Assembly: GCA_023487615.1 (NCBI GenBank)
Contig: JAMDBH010000023.1
Span: forward strand, 1 to 7,536
Origin: Gammaproteobacteria bacterium
GTDB lineage: Bacteria > Pseudomonadota > Gammaproteobacteria > SURF-13
DNA: 7,536 nt
Direction of reading: 5' to 3'
Shown: in pieces, positions 1 through 4,222 of the stretch
Layout: each line of letters opens with the position of its first letter
Position numbering within the stretch: position 1 is the stretch's first letter
Notes under the pieces: generated by a model
What the model was told of the DNA's origin: nothing
Seen by the model: the letters and a program-made list of their open reading frames with translations, nothing else
The model's database searches: none
Position numbers and translations under genes: made by a program

Positions 1-45
1 GCGCTCGTTACCGGGATAAAAAACGTACAGAGGATGTTTGCCTGA
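1..45 (+). CDS. sufS: Cysteine desulfurase SufS, C-terminal end (partial)
   Basis: The frame open from the left edge reads ALVTGIKNVQRMFA and then TGA at 43-45. This matches the usual C-terminal helix of SufS-type cysteine desulfurases; E. coli SufS ends with a similar LVTGL...RIHRLLG stretch (from memory). SufS is a PLP enzyme that takes sulfur from cysteine as a persulfide and passes it to SufU or SufE. The stop codon shares base A45 with the ATG of the following sufU (TGATG), which implies translational coupling. Only 14 residues are visible, so the identity rests on this short match plus the sufU neighbour. The body of the gene, with its PLP lysine and catalytic cysteine, lies outside the window. 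Confidence 0.7.
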   Translation, partial: ALVTGIKNVQRMFA

Positions 46-530
46 TGGACACCAAACAGCTCTACCAGGAAGTGATCCTGGATCACAACAAAAAGCCGCG
101 TAACTATGGTGCGCTGGAGAATGCCAATCGCCGCGCGGAAGGACACAATCCGCTGTGTGGCGATCACATTATCCTGTCGGTGCATGTCGAGGATGAGCGC
201 ATCGAAAACCTCGCCTTTCAGGGAGAGGGTTGCGCGATCTGCAAGGCCTCGGCCTCGATGATGACCACCTACGTAAAAGGCAAAACGATGCCGGAGGCGG
301 AGCAAATGGTGCAGGAGTTTCGCGACATGGCCACCGGGAAACTCAATATCGAACATCAGCCTCATCACCTGGGCAGGCTCACCGTGTTCGCGGGCGTGCG
401 CGACCTGCCGGCGCGGGTGAAGTGCGCGATTCTGCCCTGGCACACACTGCATGCCGCATTCAGCAATGAACATGTAGCCTCGACCGAAGGGGCGGATGAG
501 CCGATGAAGTCTATCGTGGGAAACGTATAG
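45..530 (+). CDS. sufU: Fe-S cluster assembly sulfurtransferase/scaffold SufU
   Basis: This is a 161-residue cytosolic protein of the IscU/SufU fold. It accepts persulfide sulfur from SufS and passes it on to cluster assembly. The conserved ligands are visible: Cys38 and Asp40 in NPLCGD, Cys63 in GEGCAICKAS, and Cys127 in RVKCAILPW. About 64 residues separate the second and third ligand cysteines. This includes the insertion (about residues 96-115, GKLNIEHQPHHLGRL) that distinguishes SufU from IscU, and no IscU-type LPPVK motif is present. In characterised SufU these residues bind zinc that is exchanged with SufS. A fourth cysteine, Cys66, forms a CxxC with Cys63; B. subtilis SufU has serine there (from memory). 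The start is fixed by AGAGGA at 30-35 and by overlap with the upstream stop. The next gene follows after 2 bp. Confidence 0.93.
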   Translation: MDTKQLYQEVILDHNKKPRNYGALENANRRAEGHNPLCGDHIILSVHVEDERIENLAFQGEGCAICKASASMMTTYVKGKTMPEAEQMVQEFRDMATGKLNIEHQPHHLGRLTVFAGVRDLPARVKCAILPWHTLHAAFSNEHVASTEGADEPMKSIVGNV

Positions 531-532
531 TT

Positions 533-1075
533 ATGCCGAAAATTGCAGAGATTGAAAGTACCCCGAATCCCAACGCGATCAAGTTCGTGTTGAAGGAACC
601 GCTCACCTTTGGCGTGAAGCGTTCCTATGACAGCGCCACTGCCGCGGCCAACGATCCTTTGGCGGCGACCTTGTTCAGCATCCCGCACGTCACCAACGTG
701 TTTTACGTGGACCACTGGGTCACGGTCACCCAGGACGGTGCGGCCTCCTGGCCGGAATTGTTAAAGCAACTTGCCGTGCCTATCCGCGCGGCAGCGGCCG
801 CGAGCGCCCAGACGGCTGAGTTTCTGGCCGCTCCACCGCCCACCATCGAAGACCCTCGTCTCGCCGCAATTAGCGCGTTGATTGATGAGCGCATCCGGCC
901 CTATCTGATGAGCGACGGCGGCGATCTGCAACTCCTGGAGCTGGACGGCAATCTGCTTAAGGTGCGCTATCACGGCGCCTGCGGTACTTGCCCTAGCTCA
1001 CTCGCCGGCACCCTGTCGGCGGTTGAAAATTTGGTGCACTCGATTGAGCCGGATATCGAGGTGGTGGCTGAATAA
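533..1075 (+). CDS. nfu: Two-domain Nfu-type Fe-S cluster carrier
   Basis: The 180-residue protein has two domains. Residues 1 to about 85 are an Nfu N-terminal domain; its opening, ESTPNPNAIKFVL, is the hallmark of mitochondrial NFU1 and alphaproteobacterial Nfu. An alanine/proline-rich linker (about 86-106) follows, then a NifU C-terminal-like domain (about 108-180) with IRPYLMSDGGDLQLL and the cluster-binding motif HGACGTCPSS (Cys150, Cys153). Such proteins bind a 4Fe-4S cluster between two subunits and hand it to client enzymes. It differs from E. coli NfuA, whose N-terminal half is an A-type-like domain. The ATG lies 2 bp after the sufU stop, so the genes are almost certainly co-transcribed. 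No terminator is visible downstream. Confidence 0.92.
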   Translation: MPKIAEIESTPNPNAIKFVLKEPLTFGVKRSYDSATAAANDPLAATLFSIPHVTNVFYVDHWVTVTQDGAASWPELLKQLAVPIRAAAAASAQTAEFLAAPPPTIEDPRLAAISALIDERIRPYLMSDGGDLQLLELDGNLLKVRYHGACGTCPSSLAGTLSAVENLVHSIEPDIEVVAE

Positions 1076-1104
1076 GCAGGGCTGGGCCGAAAAACAACAA
1101 AAGT

Positions 1105-1120
1105 TGGCACCAATCTTGTA
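1105..1120 (+). promoter_or_regulatory. Candidate sigma-54-like promoter (-24/-12)
   Basis: TGGCAC at 1105-1110, five bases, then TTGTA at 1116-1120 matches the sigma-54 layout TGGCAC-N5-TTGCA with one mismatch. That mismatch replaces the highly conserved C of the -12 GC. GG and GT are spaced 12 bases apart, as required. The predicted transcript start would be near 1131, about 33 bases before the transaldolase ATG. A sigma-70 reading (TTGGCA at 1104, TATTGT at 1125) has a poor 15-bp spacer. No upstream enhancer site was identified. A chance match is quite possible. Confidence 0.25.
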
Positions 1121-1163
1121 GCCATATTGTCACCCCTGATCTTTCAGGCATGAGGACACGGAT

Positions 1164-1811
1164 ATGAAATTTTTTATAGACACGGCGCATATCGAGGACA
1201 TCCGCAAGGCAGCCGAACTCGGCATGGCCGACGGCGTCACCACCAATCCCACACTGATGGCCAAGGAAAGCGGCATCAGCTTTCACGAGCAGATCAAACT
1301 CATCTGCGACCTCGTCAAAGGCCCGGTGAGCGCCGAGGTCACGGCCCTTGACTACGCGGGGATGCTCAAGCAAGGCCAGGAATTGGCCAAGATCGCGCCG
1401 AATATCACCGTCAAGGTGCCGCTCACACCCGAGGGCCTGCGCGCCTGCCGCGCCCTGTCCGATGCCGGCACGATGGTCAATGTCACGCTTTGTTTCTCCG
1501 CCGCCCAGGCGATCCTCGCCGCCAAGGCGGGCGCAACTTTTGTCTCGCCGTTTGTCGGCCGCATTGATGACGTCGGCGAACACGGGATGGAATTGATCGC
1601 CGAGATCGTGGACATTTATAACAACTACGACTGGAAGACGCAGGTGTTGGTTGCTTCCATCCGCCACCCCACGCACGTGATTGAAGCGGCGCGCATCGGG
1701 GCGCATGTCGCCACGATGCCGTTCAAGGTGCTGGAGCAGATGTACAAGCACCCGCTTACCGCCAATGGCCTCGATCAGTTCCTCGCAGACTGGAAAAAGA
1801 GCGGGCTCTAA
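1164..1811 (+). CDS. tal: Transaldolase, small TalC/FSA-type family
   Basis: This 215-residue single-domain TIM-barrel class I aldolase has the usual length for the TalC/FSA family (about 215-220). Visible family motifs are [10 protein letters not shown] at the N-terminus, [12 protein letters not shown] (24-35), [11 protein letters not shown] (81-91) and ASIRHP (164-169). Lys84 is the predicted Schiff-base lysine. Two residues help separate transaldolase from fructose-6-phosphate aldolase: E. coli FSA has Gln59 and Tyr131, whereas this protein has Glu58 (SAEVTA) and Phe130 (SPFVGR), as in transaldolases. I therefore infer dihydroxyacetone transfer between sugar phosphates in the pentose phosphate pathway. 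GAGGA at 1152-1156 supports the ATG. The gene lies 88 bp after nfu and ends 5 bp from a convergent gene. Confidence 0.9.
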   Translation: MKFFIDTAHIEDIRKAAELGMADGVTTNPTLMAKESGISFHEQIKLICDLVKGPVSAEVTALDYAGMLKQGQELAKIAPNITVKVPLTPEGLRACRALSDAGTMVNVTLCFSAAQAILAAKAGATFVSPFVGRIDDVGEHGMELIAEIVDIYNNYDWKTQVLVASIRHPTHVIEAARIGAHVATMPFKVLEQMYKHPLTANGLDQFLADWKKSGL

Positions 1812-1816
1812 AACTT

Positions 1817-2758
1817 TTAATCCGCTACGCGCAGCACAATTTTGCCGCGTGCGTGACGACTCTGACTCAACTCGTGCGCCCGACGAACCTCGCTCAAGGG
1901 CAGCACGGTCTCAACTACCGGCTTGACGTGACCTCCATCTATCAACTCGGCAATCTGCCCAAGCTGCGCGGCGTTGGGTTGCACGAATACGTAAGCCGAG
2001 CGTAACCCTCGGGCGGCTGCATCATCCGGCACGGCAAGCGCGAGGATAGAGACCAGAATGCCGCCCTTCTTCAGCACCTTCCAGGAACGCTGTTGCACCT
2101 CTTCGCCGACGGTATCGAATACGACGTCGAGATCCCCTGTCTCATCTTCAAAGCGCACCTGGGTGTAATCAATCACCTGATCCGCACCGAGGCTACGCAC
2201 CAAATCGGCATTTCTGGCGCTGGCGGTGGCGATCACCCGCGCGCCCTTCCAATGCGCGAATTGCACCGCGTGACTCCCTACCCCGCCCGCGCCGGCATGT
2301 ATCAAGATTCTTTGCCCGGCGGCCAGTTTCGCCGCGTCAAACAACGCCTGCCAGGCGGTGAGCGCGGCGAGCGGCACAGCGGCGGCGTGGATGAAATCCA
2401 GTGACTTCGGTTTCAGCGCCACCTCGCTTGCACGCACCGCGATGTATTCCGCATAGCCGCCGTCTCGCGCGATGTCCGGGCGCGCATACACCGCGTCACC
2501 TATTTTGAATTGTGTGACACCGGGGCCAAGCGCTTCGATGACACCCGCAACATCCCAACCCAAGATGAGCGGCAGGCGGTGTTCAACACGCCCTCGCAAC
2601 CGGCCCTCGCGTATCTTCCAGTCCACGGGGTTGATTCCCGCCGCGTGCACGCGGATCAGCACCTCACCGGCAGCCGGCACAGGAATCGGCGCGTCTTCCA
2701 GGCGCAGCACTTCCGGACCGCCATACTCATGGATGCGTACCGCCTTCATGGTCGCCAT
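1817..2758 (-). CDS. Zinc-free MDR oxidoreductase, NADPH:quinone reductase-like
   Basis: The 313-residue protein belongs to the medium-chain dehydrogenase/reductase superfamily. The N-terminal GroES-like domain (about 1-125) carries the opening MKAVRIHEYGGPEVL and AGINPVDWKIREG, typical of quinone-oxidoreductase-like members. The Rossmann domain (about 126-270) has the nucleotide loop HAGAGGVGSHAVQ (154-166), then VIATASARN (175-183), whose small/basic residues suggest NADPH rather than NADH. The protein contains no cysteine at all, so neither the catalytic nor the structural zinc site of alcohol dehydrogenases can exist. The likely role is NADPH-dependent reduction of a quinone or conjugated carbonyl; the substrate cannot be read from sequence. 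The start (codons ATG GCG ACC ATG) is supported by AAGGA at 2765-2769, six bases upstream, which overlaps the pirin stop codon. Met4 is a weaker alternative. Confidence 0.88.
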   Translation of the reverse strand: MATMKAVRIHEYGGPEVLRLEDAPIPVPAAGEVLIRVHAAGINPVDWKIREGRLRGRVEHRLPLILGWDVAGVIEALGPGVTQFKIGDAVYARPDIARDGGYAEYIAVRASEVALKPKSLDFIHAAAVPLAALTAWQALFDAAKLAAGQRILIHAGAGGVGSHAVQFAHWKGARVIATASARNADLVRSLGADQVIDYTQVRFEDETGDLDVVFDTVGEEVQQRSWKVLKKGGILVSILALAVPDDAAARGLRSAYVFVQPNAAQLGQIAELIDGGHVKPVVETVLPLSEVRRAHELSQSRHARGKIVLRVAD

Positions 2759-2767
2759 ATCATTTCC

Positions 2768-3466
2768 TTATGTTAGATCAAACAACAATACTTCCGCCTG
2801 TTGGGCGTCACTCAAACGTACCTCGTGTTCATCCTCAAGCATCACACCATCACCCGCATTTACTTTTTTACCATTGACGCTGAGCGCTCCGCGGGCAACC
2901 TGTACATAAGCACTGCGGCCGGGGGCAAGCACGTGGGTCAACTCATCGCCCCCATCGAGCAGACTGGCGTAGACAAAACCGTCATGCTCTATCCGCACCG
3001 AGCCGTCGCGCCCGTCGGGTGAAGCGATGAGACGCAGTTGATGCTGCTTCTCGCCCGGCGCAAAGTATTTTTGTTCATAGCTCGGCACCACGCCGGTTTT
3101 GTCGGGAATGATCCAGATCTGCAACAGATGCACAAACTCGCTTGCGGAGGCATTGGCCTCGCTGTGCGTAATGCCCGTGCCCGCGCTCATGCGCTGCACG
3201 TCGCCCGGCCGGATTACCGAGCCGTTGCCCATGCTGTCCTTATGCTGTAGCGCGCCTTCCAGGACATAAGTGATGATTTCCATGTCGCGATGACCGTGCG
3301 TAGGGAAGCCTCCACCGGGCGCGACGCGGTCTTCGTTGATAACGCGCAGACTCGCAAAACCCATGTGGCCGGGGTCATAGTAATCGGCGAAGGAAAAGCT
3401 GTGATAGGTGTCGAGCCAGCCATGATTGGCGTGGCCACGCTCGGCGGCCTTACGTAACGAGATCAT
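2768..3466 (-). CDS. yhhW: Pirin family protein (YhhW-type, quercetinase-like)
   Basis: The 232-residue bicupin protein closely resembles E. coli YhhW along its whole length: [49 protein letters not shown], and a C-terminus ending EVLLFDLT. The four metal ligands of the N-terminal cupin are present: His57 and His59 ([10 protein letters not shown]), His101 and Glu103 (THSE). YhhW and human pirin have quercetin 2,3-dioxygenase activity in vitro; the physiological substrate is unknown. The start was chosen by this match and by a near-perfect ribosome site six bases upstream. The frame is open for 45 more codons to 3601, but that extension is unlike pirins and begins inside a repeat element. The downstream oxidoreductase starts 9 bp after the stop, so the two are probably one transcript. 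Confidence 0.92.
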   Translation of the reverse strand: MISLRKAAERGHANHGWLDTYHSFSFADYYDPGHMGFASLRVINEDRVAPGGGFPTHGHRDMEIITYVLEGALQHKDSMGNGSVIRPGDVQRMSAGTGITHSEANASASEFVHLLQIWIIPDKTGVVPSYEQKYFAPGEKQHQLRLIASPDGRDGSVRIEHDGFVYASLLDGGDELTHVLAPGRSAYVQVARGALSVNGKKVNAGDGVMLEDEHEVRLSDAQQAEVLLFDLT

Positions 3467-3472
3467 GGATCG

Positions 3473-3480
3473 CCTCCTTT
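3473..3480 (-). promoter_or_regulatory. Strong Shine-Dalgarno site deciding the pirin start
   Basis: On the minus strand the sequence reads AAAGGAGG, then CGATCC, then ATG. This is a near-complete match to the 16S anti-Shine-Dalgarno at ideal spacing. It fixes the pirin start at 3466 rather than at the longer in-frame start at 3601. Confidence 0.85.
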
Positions 3481-3508
3481 CTAAACGCTGGGGATGGCTC
3501 ATGTTACG

Positions 3509-3525
3509 CCCCCTGTCAATGGGGG
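3509..3525 (-). promoter_or_regulatory. C5/G5 palindrome enclosing a TTGACA box upstream of pirin
   Basis: CCCCC at 3509-3513 and GGGGG at 3521-3525 form a 5-bp inverted repeat with a 7-base centre. On the minus strand the centre contains a perfect -35 hexamer, TTGACA (3519-3514), about 50 bases before the pirin ATG. At 16-18 bp spacing the sequence is CATCCC-like, which does not resemble a -10 box, so this cannot be called a standard promoter. It could be an operator, an activator-dependent promoter, or chance. Confidence 0.2.
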
Positions 3526-3580
3526 TGGAAGCGAGCCGGTGTTCCCTGGCAAAACGGGTTAAACCTAAAAACGGCGCTTC

Positions 3581-3598
3581 ACCGCAGAGGGCGCGGAG
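3581..3598. repeat. Left arm of the GC-rich inverted repeat in the fold-back element
   Basis: This arm reads ACCGCAGAGG followed by GCGCGGAG. It pairs with 3693-3710 with two mismatches. CCGCAGAGG(A/G)CGC(A/G)GAG resembles an intergenic repeat motif I remember from many environmental proteobacterial genomes. That recollection needs a search to confirm. Confidence 0.75.
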
Positions 3599-3637
3599 CA
3601 CACAAGGAGATTCAAGCGGCTAGCTTCACAAACCTGC

Positions 3638-3652
3638 TCACCCAGCGGGTGA
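3638..3652. repeat. Central hairpin of the fold-back element
   Basis: TCACCC, loop AGC, GGGTGA form a perfect 6-bp stem with a 3-base loop. It lies exactly at the symmetry centre (3645) of the surrounding arms. No T tract follows directly on either strand, so alone it is not a terminator. Confidence 0.65.
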
Positions 3653-3692
3653 CGTGGCGTAACTAGCTAAGGACTTGTTTTTCCTCCCTACC

Positions 3693-3710
3693 CTCTGCGT
3701 CCTCTGCGGT
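3693..3710. repeat. Right arm of the GC-rich inverted repeat in the fold-back element
   Basis: On the minus strand this arm reads ACCGCAGAGG then ACGCAGAG. This is two tandem copies of a CGCAGAGG-like 9-mer unit. It is the partner of 3581-3598. Outward of it are AAGAG and seven T residues on the plus strand. Confidence 0.75.
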
Positions 3711-3722
3711 TCAAGAGTTTTT

Positions 3723-4073
3723 TTAGGTTAAAAAGTCCCCCCCATCCCAGCCCCACATCGAGCCGCTCGCACTGGCGAACTCGATATAGACACGATCCTT
3801 CGGAATGCTCAGCTCCTTTTCCAGAAGCTCACTAAGCGTCTTGGAGAGCTCCTTGGTTTTGGCCTGCGGCAAGCCGACGCTTTTAAGCTCCAGATAGGCA
3901 AGCGGTGCATCCGTCCCGGCGAAGAGCATCGGCGTGGACGGCTCCATGGCCACCATCACGTAAGATTCCGGCTTGCCCAGATGTAAGGCGACGGTATAGG
4001 AGGCCTTTTTAAGCAGGTCCTGGACGGCCCTGGGCTGCATGGAGATATTGGTCTGCATCTTTAAATAAGGCAT
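3723..4073 (-). CDS. MIF-like tautomerase (phenylpyruvate tautomerase family)
   Basis: The 116-residue protein belongs to the macrophage migration inhibitory factor branch of the tautomerase superfamily. These are trimers that use an N-terminal proline as catalytic base. Pro2 follows the initiator Met. LGKPESYVMVAMEP (32-45) carries Lys34, equivalent to MIF Lys32, and KDRVYIEFA (92-100) and SMWGWDGGDF near the end match bacterial MIF homologues. The human CxxC motif is absent and the protein has no cysteine, so only the tautomerase role is plausible. Glu98 replaces the Asn97 seen in human MIF. The natural substrate is unknown. GAGGAA at 4079-4084 supports the ATG. The final codon (ACC, Thr116) and the TAA stop come from the end of the adjacent fold-back element, and Leu115 lies in the flanking TTAAA. 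Length is normal, so function is probably intact. Confidence 0.88.
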   Translation of the reverse strand: MPYLKMQTNISMQPRAVQDLLKKASYTVALHLGKPESYVMVAMEPSTPMLFAGTDAPLAYLELKSVGLPQAKTKELSKTLSELLEKELSIPKDRVYIEFASASGSMWGWDGGDFLT

Positions 4074-4138
4074 AGGGGTTCCTCGAATAATGTTTGCTCA
4101 ATACGAAGCCATAATTACGTATTTTCTACTGTTATTAC

Positions 4139-4167
4139 TTGACCTTATCGGTTATTCTAAGTAATTT
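4139..4167 (+). promoter_or_regulatory. Candidate sigma-70 promoter for ilvBNC
   Basis: TTGACC at 4139-4144 (5 of 6 to the -35 consensus) is followed, after 17 bp, by TAATTT at 4162-4167 (3 of 6 to the -10 consensus). It lies in the AT-rich 149-bp gap between the divergent tautomerase and ilvB genes. The implied leader is about 50 bases. It shows no run of Val, Leu or Ile codons and no clear attenuator hairpin followed by T residues, so classical peptide-leader attenuation is not supported here. The promoter for the tautomerase on the other strand could not be placed. Confidence 0.35.
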
Positions 4168-4222
4168 TCCGCAATACTAAAGCAATTTAGTCAAGAATGT
4201 TTATTTTCGAGGAGTTTACAAC

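Larger units (their letters stand above)
3559..3732. mobile_element. MITE-like fold-back element with TTAAA flanking repeats
   Basis: The non-coding element spans 3564-3727 (164 bp). It has perfect 8-bp terminal inverted repeats, CCTAAAAA at 3564-3571 and TTTTTAGG at 3720-3727. A direct repeat TTAAA lies immediately outside each end (3559-3563 and 3728-3732), as expected for a 5-bp target duplication. Complementary blocks nest inward around a centre near 3645: 3581-3598 with 3693-3710 (16 of 18 paired), CAAG 3613-3616 with CTTG 3674-3677, TAGCT 3621-3625 with AGCTA 3665-3669, and TCACCC 3638-3643 with GGGTGA 3647-3652. There is no open frame for a transposase, so any mobility would be in trans. 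The A/T tracts at both ends could make it act as a two-way terminator. Because TTAA is itself palindromic, the target duplication is suggestive rather than proven. Confidence 0.6.

Noticed and set aside
1135..1148. CCTGA-TCTT-TCAGG hairpin after nfu, considered as a terminator
   Set aside because: It has only a 5-bp stem, no following T tract, and lies just before the ribosome site of the transaldolase gene. It is too weak to call.
993..1751. 252-codon antisense frame across the end of nfu and the transaldolase gene
   Set aside because: It overlaps two clear genes, has unnatural composition and no recognisable motif.
3467..3601. 45-codon N-terminal extension of the pirin gene
   Set aside because: It has no similarity to pirin N-termini, begins inside the fold-back element, and is outcompeted by the strong AAAGGAGG site that fixes the start at 3466.
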